64,000 nt of DNA from Prevotellaceae bacterium UBA4336. GTDB lineage: Bacteria > Bacteroidota > Bacteroidia > Bacteroidales > Bacteroidaceae. This document shows, piece by piece, positions 56,671-64,000 of the stretch. Below the pieces are notes generated by a model that was given only the letters and a program-made list of their open reading frames with translations, did no database searches and had not been told where the DNA came from. Positions within the stretch are counted from its first letter, which is position 1. The number at the start of each line of letters is the position of its first letter. Position numbers and translations under genes: made by a program. The DNA lies in assembly GCA_002394305.1 (NCBI GenBank), contig DGTM01000011.1:86771-150770 (forward strand). Reading direction: 5' to 3'.

Positions 56671-59628
56671 TTAGAACCCTCTTCCGCCGCCGCGGGGGCC
56701 GCCTTCGCTGCCACGACTGCCGCCGCCACGACTGCCTTCACCACCGCGATTGTATTGACTGCCGTCGCCCCTTGCTTCACCACCGCGGCGGCCACCGCCC
56801 ATGCCGCGGCCGCCGAAGCGGCCGAAGCGCCAGTAGGCTGAGAGCAGGACGTAGCTGCGCACCATCTCGCTCTGTGTGTCGGTGCGGCTCACGGCGCTGA
56901 CGGAGCGGTACACGTCGTCGCGCTCGCCCAAGATGTCGACGGCGCGGAGGCTGACGGTGAGCTGCTTGTGCGGAAGGAAGCGCTGGCTGATGCTGCCGTT
57001 CCAGATGAGGTGGTTGGTGTTCATGGCTGCGTCGGAGTAGCCGCGGCGGCTCTGTTGCTCGATGTCGCTGCCGATAGACATGCCCCAGGGCGTGGTAATC
57101 TGGAAGCTGCCGCCGTAGTTGAAGCTGTGATGGTCGAGGTTCGAGGCCGTGGCGTTGTTGCTGCGGTTGAGGTTGTAGCTGAACGAGCCGCCCAGATTCG
57201 TTTCCACTTGCCAGCCGCTCTCCCAGTCTTGGCGGAAGGTGAAGCGCAGTCTTTCGTTGAAGTTGCCGCTGTGTGTGTGGTTCTCCACCGTGGCTTTGTC
57301 CTTGCTGCGATACAGGTATCCTACAGACTTCGAGCCGTTCAGCCTTGTGTCCGTGCTGATGCGCCAGTGCTTCTTGCTGTCGAGGGCCGTGTTGAAGCTG
57401 AAGGATGCCGATGCGCTCCAGTTGCCGTTCACGTTGACGGGCATGGAGACGCGGCCGCCCGTCACTTCGTTGTATTCCGTGCGGTTCGTTGTGGCATTGC
57501 GTGTGGTGTGGAACTGCATGTTCAGCGCCGAGGTGCGTTGGTAATCGACGACCGTGCGTCGGTACTCGAATTGGATGTGCTGTGTGAAGCTCGGTTTGAG
57601 GCCTGCGTTGCCGATGCGTATGTTCAGGGGGTTGGCGTCGCTGAGCGTGTCGGGAATCATGTCGGTGATGTTGGGCCAGCCCGTGTCGGCGTTGTAGCGG
57701 AACTCGAGCTGTTCCTGCCGGCTGAACTTGTACTGGAAGTTGACGACGGGCGAGGCGTTGATGACCGTGCGGCGCAGCAGGGTGTCGATGCGGCCTTTGT
57801 GGTAGTCGACCCGGCTGAGCTGCGGCTGCATGTTGGCGCCGATGGTGAGCCGGTACTTGGTGCGGTTCATGCGCAGCTGGGCCCGCAGGCTGTGGTTCTG
57901 CCCGATGTTCTGCGTGTAGCTGCACTGCTGTTTGTCCTGCACGACGTAGGGTGCGTCGAAGAACTGGTCGTAGTTGTCGGCATTGACGCCGAGCACGTCG
58001 TTCCAGGGGTCGAAGATGGAGCGGACGTCGCGGTCGTTGTCGCGGAAGGTGTAGCGGTAGCTGTAGTCGAGCTGCAGGAAGGCCTTATAGGCGATGGGCT
58101 CGCTGTAGCTGAGGCGTGCGCTGAAGTTGTAGTTGTAGTTCGAGCCGCGGTTGTACTGCACTTTGTGGTAGACGGAGTCGCCTCCGGAGAGTGCCTGCAG
58201 GAGGTAGTAGTCGGTCTGCGAGTAGCTGTTGCCCTGGTTGTCCGAGTCGCCGTAGCCGCCTCCGAAGTTGAAAGTGATGTTGCGTCCGGGCTTCTTCAGG
58301 CGTTTGTTTATCTGCAGGGAGGCTGAGGCGCTGATGTTTCTGGAGCTGTTCCAGTTGTCGCCCACGCGGTGGTTCACGCCGATTGTCTTGGCGAGGGCTG
58401 CGTAATCGGCCAGCGGGGTGGGGGAGAGCTGGAAGGGGTCGTCGTTCCAGGTGGCTGACTCGCTGCCGCCCGAGCTGCTGTTTCTGCCGAAGTTGAATTC
58501 GGGGCGGAAGAGGATGTTCCACGTCGAGTCGGGTTTCCACTCCACCTTGTACTGGAACTCGAAGCTGCCGCTGCGGCTCGAGCTGTGGCTTTTGCTGGCC
58601 GAGTAGGCCGAGTTCCTGAGCTCGAAGTTCTGTGAGTTCGACTGCGATGCGCTGCTGCTTTGGCTGAAGTCGCCGCTGAGGCTGCCGTTCAGCTCCAGCT
58701 TTTTGTTTTCCCAGTTCATCGTCGTGCCGAGCCTCTGGTTGTCGGAGAGTCCGTTGCCCCTCGTGTTGTTCGCGTTACCTACGAAGCTGAATTTCTGGTC
58801 TCCGCGGAAGCTGTTGACGTTGAGGCCGCCGCTGTATCGGTCGTGAGTGCCGTAGGCTCCGTTAGCGTTGCCGAAGAAGCCTTTCTTGCGGTCCTTCTTG
58901 ATGGCGAGGTCGAGCACCGTGCGTTCGTTGCCGTCGTCGATGCCCGTGATGCGTGCCATGTCGCTCTTGCGGTCGTAGGCCTTCACCTTGTCGACGATTT
59001 CGGCGGGCAGGTTCTGCAGCACCATGTTGCGGTTGTTGCCAAAGAACTCCTTGCCGTCGACGAGTATCTGGCTGATGTTCTTGCCGTTGAAGGTGAAATT
59101 GCCGTTCTCGTCCTGCACGATGCCGGGCAGCTTCTTGATGAGGTCCTCCACCATCGACCCTTCGGGCAGCTTGAAGGCGTCGGCGTTGTAGGCCACCGTG
59201 TCGTCGACGACGGTCATCTCCGGCAGTTTGCCTTCCACCACGGCCTCCTGCATGACGGTGGCATCCTCGCGCATCATGACGTCGGCCACCTTGAAGTTGC
59301 CGCTCTTCTGGGGCAGTGTGAGCTTGAACTTCTGTGTCTTGAAGCCCATGAACGACACTTGCAGTGTGTAGGTCCCCGTCGGGATGCCGGGCAGCAGGAA
59401 CTGGCCGTTCTGCTTGGTCGTAGCTCCGGCTATCATCGAATCGCGCTCGCTAAGCAGCTTCACGCCGGCGCCCTCCAGGGGTTGCAGCGACTGGTTCTCG
59501 AAGACGGTGCCGCGTATGTTGAGCCTCATCGGCTGCTTCTGCTGTGCAGGAGCCGGTGTCTGTGCCAGTGCCGCGGCGGCCGCCATCAGCAGCAGGAGCA
59601 GTAGCGTGTGTCGTAGAATCTTTGCCAT
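56671..59628 (-). CDS. TonB-receptor-like outer-membrane barrel with RGG tail
   Basis: 985 residues from the ATG at 59628 (MAKILRHTLLLLLLMAAAAALAQ). The frame extends upstream, but through tandem repeats. After the signal comes a carboxypeptidase-regulatory-like domain (about 35-120, LNIRGTVFENQSLQPLEGAGV), a plug-like part (LPEGSMVEDLIKKLPGIVQDENG, ISQILVDGKEFFGNN), and a large barrel of the OMP_b-brl_3 type. The last 50 residues are almost only Gly, Arg, Ser and Glu (GGGRRGGEARGDG...) and still end in Phe. The substrate is unknown; this family is not tied to SusD. The RGG tail is atypical for an outer-membrane protein. Confidence 0.9.
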   Translation of the reverse strand: MAKILRHTLLLLLLMAAAAALAQTPAPAQQKQPMRLNIRGTVFENQSLQPLEGAGVKLLSERDSMIAGATTKQNGQFLLPGIPTGTYTLQVSFMGFKTQKFKLTLPQKSGNFKVADVMMREDATVMQEAVVEGKLPEMTVVDDTVAYNADAFKLPEGSMVEDLIKKLPGIVQDENGNFTFNGKNISQILVDGKEFFGNNRNMVLQNLPAEIVDKVKAYDRKSDMARITGIDDGNERTVLDLAIKKDRKKGFFGNANGAYGTHDRYSGGLNVNSFRGDQKFSFVGNANNTRGNGLSDNQRLGTTMNWENKKLELNGSLSGDFSQSSSASQSNSQNFELRNSAYSASKSHSSSRSGSFEFQYKVEWKPDSTWNILFRPEFNFGRNSSSGGSESATWNDDPFQLSPTPLADYAALAKTIGVNHRVGDNWNSSRNISASASLQINKRLKKPGRNITFNFGGGYGDSDNQGNSYSQTDYYLLQALSGGDSVYHKVQYNRGSNYNYNFSARLSYSEPIAYKAFLQLDYSYRYTFRDNDRDVRSIFDPWNDVLGVNADNYDQFFDAPYVVQDKQQCSYTQNIGQNHSLRAQLRMNRTKYRLTIGANMQPQLSRVDYHKGRIDTLLRRTVINASPVVNFQYKFSRQEQLEFRYNADTGWPNITDMIPDTLSDANPLNIRIGNAGLKPSFTQHIQFEYRRTVVDYQRTSALNMQFHTTRNATTNRTEYNEVTGGRVSMPVNVNGNWSASASFSFNTALDSKKHWRISTDTRLNGSKSVGYLYRSKDKATVENHTHSGNFNERLRFTFRQDWESGWQVETNLGGSFSYNLNRSNNATASNLDHHSFNYGGSFQITTPWGMSIGSDIEQQSRRGYSDAAMNTNHLIWNGSISQRFLPHKQLTVSLRAVDILGERDDVYRSVSAVSRTDTQSEMVRSYVLLSAYWRFGRFGGRGMGGGRRGGEARGDGSQYNRGGEGSRGGGSRGSEGGPRGGGRGF

Positions 59629-59677
59629 GACATATAATATGACATGCCTCGCGGACGAAAGTTTAATGCTCGTCGAA

Positions 59678-59743
59678 AATAAGCGCCTTGCTCTTCCGGA
59701 ATATGCGCCTTGCTCTTCCGGAATAAGCGCCTGGTCGCTTCGG
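59678..59743. repeat. Three 22-bp tandem repeats upstream of barrel gene
   Basis: AATAAGCGCCTTGCTCTTCC+GG (59678-59699), AATATGCGCCTTGCTCTTCC+GG (59700-59721) and AATAAGCGCCTGGTCGCTTC+GG (59722-59743), 50-115 bases before the ATG at 59628. The two-turn spacing suits a regulator binding array. Confidence 0.75.
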
Positions 59744-59755
59744 GCAGAAGCGAGA

Positions 59756-59789
59756 AGAGGATGCACCGGTACAGTGCGGTGCATCCTCT
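59756..59789 (-). terminator. Terminator-like hairpin after lipoprotein gene
   Basis: A 12-bp perfect stem (AGAGGATGCACC/GGTGCATCCTCT) lies 33 bases past the stop at 59823. The following minus-strand sequence is only modestly T-rich. Confidence 0.6.
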
Positions 59790-59822
59790 CCTTGTATATA
59801 TAAATAATGTATAGCCAGCCTG

Positions 59823-60755
59823 CTACTTCAGGACCATCGTCAGAGTGGCCTTATAGTTCTGGTTGCCCTTGATTTCTGTTTCCAGCGTCAGCGCAACGCT
59901 TGTCGGAGTGAAGTCCACCCTGATGTCGCTCTCGTTGCTGAGGAATTTGTTGCCGAACTCAGCGCCGTTGCGATGCTTCAGGTGTATGAACTCCTGCTTG
60001 TCCTTGTCGGTCCATTCCCACGAGCAACCGTCGGAGGGACCGTCGCTGTACTCGATGGAGAAGAGTCCGTTCTTGTCGAACGTCATGCTGGTGATGTGCT
60101 TGCGCAGTGCATCCTTCTCGCTGTCGGTCAGCTTTGCCCCTGCGTCCAGGGCAGCATTGAGGAATTCTTCCATGTTGCCGTCGGCTACAATCTTCGACAC
60201 GTTGACGTCGCCCTCCAGCACGATGTTCATCTGGGCCACTTCCCATGTGCGGCACAGGTTGTTGGTCTGTCGGGAAGCTTCGTTGGGGTCGGGTACGAGC
60301 ATCGGGACGGTGACGGTCACTTCGAACGTGTACAGCTCGCCATCGACGTAGATGACGATGAGAATCTTAATTGTCACGTTCTGCGTAGCCTTGGTGGAAG
60401 CCTTAACCACCGTGCCGACGGGATTGCCCGCGTCGTCGACGATGTAGTAGGTGTTGCCCTCGATGACGGCATTGTAGGTGGCAAACTTCGTTTTGCCGTC
60501 CTGGGTCTTGACCTCGAAGATGGCTTTTCCGCTCTCGGTGATGTTGATGCCGTTCAGATAGGCATCCTTGCCGTTCTGGTCCTTTACCTCGTCGATGGGC
60601 AGCACGAACGCTGCGGCCTGCTCGGCATAGTCAGGCTTGATGAACTCGCCGTTGTACTCCTGTTCTGCGGGAGGAACGGGGTCGCTGGAACTGCAGGACG
60701 TGTTGAACAGAGCCAAGCAAGCTGCTATGGCAAGGGGAAATAAGTACTTTTTCAT
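59823..60755 (-). CDS. Lipoprotein of unknown function
   Basis: 310 residues with lipobox FNTSC (Cys21) followed by SSS. The N-terminal half is beta-rich (TYNAVIEGNTYYIVDDAGNPVG). The C-terminal half contains LCRTWEVAQMNIVLEGDVNV and a lipocalin-like run of strands (MTFDKNGLFSIEYSDG, CSWEWTDKDKQEFIHLKH) ending LTMVLK, similar in feel to Bacteroidetes lipocalin-like/DUF4923-type domains, but not assignable. It follows the barrel gene at 60806-61618 by 50 bases and is probably co-transcribed with it. Confidence 0.8.
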   Translation of the reverse strand: MKKYLFPLAIAACLALFNTSCSSSDPVPPAEQEYNGEFIKPDYAEQAAAFVLPIDEVKDQNGKDAYLNGINITESGKAIFEVKTQDGKTKFATYNAVIEGNTYYIVDDAGNPVGTVVKASTKATQNVTIKILIVIYVDGELYTFEVTVTVPMLVPDPNEASRQTNNLCRTWEVAQMNIVLEGDVNVSKIVADGNMEEFLNAALDAGAKLTDSEKDALRKHITSMTFDKNGLFSIEYSDGPSDGCSWEWTDKDKQEFIHLKHRNGAEFGNKFLSNESDIRVDFTPTSVALTLETEIKGNQNYKATLTMVLK

Positions 60756-60805
60756 ATTCTTCTGTTATTTGTGTGACTTGGAAATGTGAACTCTTGATGT
60801 TGCAA

Positions 60806-61618
60806 TCAGAAGATGCGGCAGTTGACGCGAATCTTCAGTACGGGGTATACGCGGAACTTCTCCATGATGCGGATTGCTTCGCTGATGTCCTTGTAGTCTT
60901 CGTTGTCGGTAGTGATGCGCCCGCGCTCCAGCCGCTCGTTGCGTATCACGAAGTCGCCCTCCTCGTAGTCGAAGTACTTGACGTTGCCGTAGACTCCCGG
61001 CTTGCCCCAGAACTGTACGCCCAGGTCGAACTGCACGCCTACGCGATGCTTCGTGATGGCACGACCGAAGCCGATGCCCACGTAGGGCTTGAAGGCATTG
61101 ACCTTCATGTCGAGATTGATGTTGCCGTCATCGCCGGCCACCAGGGAGTATTGGCTGTAGATGGAGCGTGTGCTGCCCAGCTCAATGCCGGAGTTGCCCC
61201 AATAGGCCTCCTTTACGAAGGGCCCCGCATTGTAGACGGAGGCAATGGTGCGGCCGCCGATGTAGGCACCGGCCGTCAGGTGGAACGAACTTTTCTTGAA
61301 GGGGTAGTAGTCGAACAGCAGGTGGAAGTCGCCCATCTTCAGCTTGCCCTCGATGTCGACTTGGGGAGCAGTGAAGACAGCGCTGTTGTCGAGCTTGATG
61401 TCGTTGGAGTACTTGATTCTCGGCATGAACGTATAGCCTGCGCGGACGGCGAAGTTATAGGTCATGGGGGCAGCGACATCGAAGCCGATACCGTCGAGGC
61501 CAAGCGAGATGCCGGCGCTCAGGTGGTTGAAGTACTTGTAGTCTTCCGGGGCCAGCTGGGCAAGGGACTTGCCGATGCCTAATGCGGCCATTACACAAAC
61601 AAGGAGCAGTCTCTTCAT
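60806..61618 (-). CDS. Outer-membrane beta-barrel protein, unknown function
   Basis: 270 residues with signal peptide (MKRLLLVCVMAALGIGKSLA). About ten amphipathic strands can be traced (HLSAGISLGLDGIGFDV, FAVRAGYTFMP, FHLTAGAYIGGRTIA, PYVGIGFGRAI), ending VNCRIF with a C-terminal Phe. It resembles small Bacteroidetes porin/OmpW-like barrels. It probably heads a two-gene unit with the lipoprotein downstream. A -7 box is at 61666-61673. The ligand is unknown. Confidence 0.82.
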   Translation of the reverse strand: MKRLLLVCVMAALGIGKSLAQLAPEDYKYFNHLSAGISLGLDGIGFDVAAPMTYNFAVRAGYTFMPRIKYSNDIKLDNSAVFTAPQVDIEGKLKMGDFHLLFDYYPFKKSSFHLTAGAYIGGRTIASVYNAGPFVKEAYWGNSGIELGSTRSIYSQYSLVAGDDGNINLDMKVNAFKPYVGIGFGRAITKHRVGVQFDLGVQFWGKPGVYGNVKYFDYEEGDFVIRNERLERGRITTDNEDYKDISEAIRIMEKFRVYPVLKIRVNCRIF

Positions 61619-61665
61619 AATTGTTAGTTAGTTAATGGATTAATAATATTTAACTGTTTCCCTCG

Positions 61666-61673
61666 CAAAGGTA
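61666..61673 (-). promoter_or_regulatory. -7 promoter box for barrel/lipoprotein pair
   Basis: On the minus strand TACCTTTG lies 47 bases before the ATG at 61618. Confidence 0.6.
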
Positions 61674-61769
61674 AAGAAAAAGTTAATTCGCTGCAAGAAA
61701 AATGGGATAGAAAATGTGTCAAAGGGTACAAAAGTACGCGAAATAGTTGCAAGGAAGCAAAATAAAGAG

Positions 61770-61777
61770 TAACTTTG
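61770..61777 (+). promoter_or_regulatory. -7 promoter box for DUF3298-like gene
   Basis: TAACTTTG lies 34 bases before the ATG at 61812 and 52 before the ATG at 61830. It is divergent from the box at 61666. Confidence 0.6.
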
Positions 61778-61829
61778 TGCAGGAAATGAACATTTTAGAC
61801 AACGTAACGGAATGACAAACACCAAACAA

Positions 61830-62600
61830 ATGAAGAAGCTTCTCCTTTTCCCCCTTGTTGCCCTGGCCTGCGCATGCACCGGGGGCGGCACGGCTGAAAC
61901 AGAACAGGCCCCCCTCGAGTGGGGCACAGCCAAGCTTTGCATCGAGACTCCCATCGCGCCGGATGCAAAGGAATGTTACCACATCGAGCTCAATCTCGAC
62001 ACGCTGGGCGGGGGCGACGCCTTGGCTGCAGAGCTCTCCGCCGTGCTGCGCGACAGTGTGCTCTCCGGGCCGGTGCGTGCCACCGTCATCGGGACGATGG
62101 CTGCCTTTGCCGACAGCATAGAGACGGAGTGGAAGAAGGAACTGGCCGAGTGGTACGACCCCGAGGCGGAATTCAAAGACATGTACCAGTACCACTACAC
62201 GGTGGAGGGACGCCCCCTGGAGCAGGTGAGCGACAGCATCCTCTCGTACCGGACGTCGACGGACTGCTATCTGGGCGGTGCTCACGGCAGTTATGTGATA
62301 CACTACTACAACTTCGACAGGAAGGGCGGCAAGCTCATCGGCATAAAGGACGTGGTGCCTGCCGGCAAGGAAGCATCGGTGCTGAAGGCTATGGAGCAGC
62401 AGCTCTGCAAGGACTGGGGCGCACTGAATCTTGCCGACCTGCAGCAGAAGACGGGTATCACCATGCTGAGCGACCTCTATCTGACCAATAACTTCCTGCT
62501 AAAAGGCGACAGCATAGAGTTCCTCTTCAACCAGTACGAGATTGCCCCCTACGCTGCGGGACTCATCGGCGTCACCATCCCGTTGCCTGCCAACCGGTAG
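61830..62600 (+). CDS. DUF4163/DUF3298-domain lipoprotein
   Basis: 256 residues from the ATG at 61830 (MKKLLLFPLVALACAC), six codons inside the longest frame; the start at 61812 is also possible. The lipobox is near ALACAC. The mature domain has YHYTVEGRPLEQVSDSILSYRTSTDCYLGGAHGSYVIHYYNFD, typical of DUF4163, then GGKLIGIKDVV and FLFNQYEIAPYAAGLIGVTIP, typical of DUF3298. This pair of domains occurs in RsiV-like proteins and in envelope proteins that bind peptidoglycan fragments or lysozyme; no enzyme activity is claimed. Its last 29 bases overlap the end of the C11 protease gene on the other strand. Confidence 0.88.
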   Translation: MKKLLLFPLVALACACTGGGTAETEQAPLEWGTAKLCIETPIAPDAKECYHIELNLDTLGGGDALAAELSAVLRDSVLSGPVRATVIGTMAAFADSIETEWKKELAEWYDPEAEFKDMYQYHYTVEGRPLEQVSDSILSYRTSTDCYLGGAHGSYVIHYYNFDRKGGKLIGIKDVVPAGKEASVLKAMEQQLCKDWGALNLADLQQKTGITMLSDLYLTNNFLLKGDSIEFLFNQYEIAPYAAGLIGVTIPLPANR

Positions 62601-63768
62601 CGGCATACCAGGAAGTCTCCCGGAATTTGTCGTTCAGGCCGTAGACGTCGTAGCTGCTTAGCGGGACGAACATCGACACGCCGCCGTAGCATGCCGGGTC
62701 GTACACCCTGGAGACGGTGCTTGTGACGGCAAACCATGTGAGTGTGCTGGAGAACGTCCGTAGGGGAACAGCCTGGTCGAAGACCTCCAGCCAAGCCGTG
62801 TAGTCATCCTCCTTCTCGGTGAGCAGGCGGCGCATCGTGGTGCACATGTCGAACTGGTAGGTGTACTTGTCGATGGTGGTGCTGTAGGGCTGGAAGCCGG
62901 AGGTGGACGGCTCGGAGCGTTCCATGAAGAAGGGTGTCAGCAGCCGGCCCGTTGCCTCGGCCAGCGCCTCCAGCTTCGAGCAGTCGATGCAGGAGAGGAG
63001 CACGCCGGAGTAGTAATGGCCGCTGTACGTGGAGGGGTAGGCCGTGTCGTAGCCGCGGACGATGCCTTCCACGTCGCTCCTGCACAGGGCTCCGATGATT
63101 CTGTCGTAGGGTGCGCCCGGCCCCGGTATCTCGGCGGGCGAGCCAATCAGCCAGTCCGTCACGCCCCGCAGCTCGTAGGCCACCTCGATGCACTGCATGA
63201 AGCAGGCGTCGAAGAAGATGTAGTCGAACTTAGGCAGATGCGCCAGCACGTCGCGCAGCACGGGAATCTCCATCTCCTCGGGCATGCCAGTGGCATTGAT
63301 GCCCCGGTTCTCGTCCTTGCCGAAGGTGTTGCGGCGCGGTGCCCATCCCGTGGCGTGCGACCACATGGAGAGCCCGTAGTGGCGTGCCGGGAACATGTGT
63401 TCTATGTCGCGCAGCACGCTGAGCATCGTCAGCGAGTCGGTGCTGCACTGTTCTTCCTTGTACTGTTTCCAGAGTTGCATCCCGCTTTTTGCCGAGAGCT
63501 CGTAGATGGCGGGCATCTTCCGGTCATCGATGTAGACGAAGAAGTTTACGTCTTCCGGTATCTGGTTCTTGCCGCGAACCATTTCGGTAGTGTCCCGGGT
63601 CACGGACCCGCTGAGGCTGTTGTCGGCTGCGATGTAAACGATGACGGTACGTTCGGCTTCCGTCCGGGGCTGCGGCTCGGGCTCGGCAGGCGGACTGACG
63701 CTGTCGTGGCATCCGGCCAGCAGCAGCGTGCTATATAATATAATAATGTATAGGTAAAAACGCTTCAT
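62572..63768 (-). CDS. Clostripain-like (C11) cysteine peptidase lipoprotein
   Basis: 398 residues with lipobox LLAGC (Cys20). C11 hallmarks are the catalytic His138 in LSMWSHATGW and catalytic Cys189 in YIFFDACFMQ, with VIVYIAADNSLS at the start of the domain and WLIGSPAEIPGPG after the Cys. C11 enzymes usually cut after Arg or Lys, some after autoprocessing. It is predicted to be anchored in the envelope. The ATG lies only 5 bases after a -7 box, so the mRNA may be leaderless. The gene is convergent with and overlaps the DUF3298-like gene. Confidence 0.92.
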   Translation of the reverse strand: MKRFYLYIIILYSTLLLAGCHDSVSPPAEPEPQPRTEAERTVIVYIAADNSLSGSVTRDTTEMVRGKNQIPEDVNFFVYIDDRKMPAIYELSAKSGMQLWKQYKEEQCSTDSLTMLSVLRDIEHMFPARHYGLSMWSHATGWAPRRNTFGKDENRGINATGMPEEMEIPVLRDVLAHLPKFDYIFFDACFMQCIEVAYELRGVTDWLIGSPAEIPGPGAPYDRIIGALCRSDVEGIVRGYDTAYPSTYSGHYYSGVLLSCIDCSKLEALAEATGRLLTPFFMERSEPSTSGFQPYSTTIDKYTYQFDMCTTMRRLLTEKEDDYTAWLEVFDQAVPLRTFSSTLTWFAVTSTVSRVYDPACYGGVSMFVPLSSYDVYGLNDKFRETSWYAATGWQATGW

Positions 63769-63773
63769 GGGCG

Positions 63774-63781
63774 CAAAGGTA
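63774..63781 (-). promoter_or_regulatory. -7 promoter box for C11 gene
   Basis: On the minus strand TACCTTTG ends 5 bases before the ATG at 63768. Confidence 0.55.
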
Positions 63782-64000
63782 CGAAAAAAGTTGAGAGTGG
63801 CGTGTCGAGAGCCGAGAGTTTTTGTCCGTAATACACTATTTTTAACCTTTCCCAGCCCGTTCTGTGGCTATTCCCCGCAGGTTATGGTATATTATCCCCC
63901 GGGTTCAGCTCGGGAAGCACTGCCGCCGGCACGGCACTCCAGCTTTTGCATGAAGCGGAGGCGCCCGCCCTTTCAGCAGGAAGAGCCTAGGTCTTATTTC
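63782..64000. other. Intergenic end of window, nothing recognised
   Basis: About 220 bases with no convincing frame, tRNA or repeat. A GCCGCCGGCACGGC palindrome near 63930 is the only notable structure. Confidence 0.4.

Noticed and set aside
59678..59743. Possible CRISPR array
   Set aside because: Three directly abutting 22-bp units have no spacers and no cas genes.

Overview
The window looks like a chromosomal segment of a Bacteroidales bacterium, most likely Prevotellaceae. The reasons are two SusC/SusD outer-membrane pairs, repeated Bacteroidetes-type -7 promoter boxes (TAnnTTTG, usually TACCTTTG or TAACTTTG), an AraC-controlled glycan locus, lipoproteins with typical lipoboxes, secreted proteins ending in the short YxLxGxxV...KG.NIxxxxGxxxKVLK tail, and short interspersed repeats. 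Coding density is high and most genes lie on the minus strand.

Layout. 0-3 kb: tRNA-Met(CAT) and tRNA-Leu(CAA), then a minus-strand operon of ECF sigma factor, anti-sigma-like membrane protein, small secreted protein and outer-membrane barrel. 3-7.6 kb: a GH97 glycosidase and three FKBP-type prolyl isomerases predicted to be secreted, lipid-anchored and cytoplasmic. 7.7-11.5 kb (plus strand): a zinc-less sirtuin, a two-part nucleoside kinase and a membrane acyltransferase-like protein. 11.5-24.6 kb: an Rpn-type nuclease gene with a 12-bp coding repeat, then a cohesin/dockerin cluster (a 60-residue acidic peptide, a cohesin-like protein, a cohesin-cohesin-helical repeat-dockerin protein and a 2,234-residue coiled-coil protein with dockerin and cohesin-like modules), followed by a degenerate LytS-like membrane protein and a LytTR regulator without a receiver domain. 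A compact structured RNA candidate lies upstream of the regulator. 25-35 kb: a short PUL (SusC, SusD, GH85 ENGase) probably aimed at N-glycans. 35-41 kb: a Lys/Ala-rich tail-anchored protein, an MFS carrier, tRNA-Arg(CCT), and korA/korB separated by a GxxExxY gene flanked by iterated inverted repeats. 41-56.5 kb: an AraC regulator and a seven-gene operon (GH94, GH5, SusC, SusD, duplicated-module surface lipoprotein, GPH symporter, GH3), which reads as a complete beta-1,4-glucan/cello-oligosaccharide system. 56.6-64 kb: an outer-membrane barrel with an RGG tail, two envelope proteins, a DUF3298-like lipoprotein and a C11 (clostripain-like) lipoprotein.

The most unusual features are: (1) a family of CTCTCC...GGAGAG palindromic repeats inserted in frame into at least seven unrelated genes and overlapping the start of an eighth, resembling in behaviour the Rickettsia palindromic elements; (2) a second class of intergenic palindromes built of iterated 7-8-mers, one of which carries the GxxExxY gene and splits korA from korB; (3) the non-catalytic cohesin/dockerin cluster next to a receiver-less LytTR regulator and a pseudokinase-like partner. 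Family names come from motif recognition by eye; no database search was possible.
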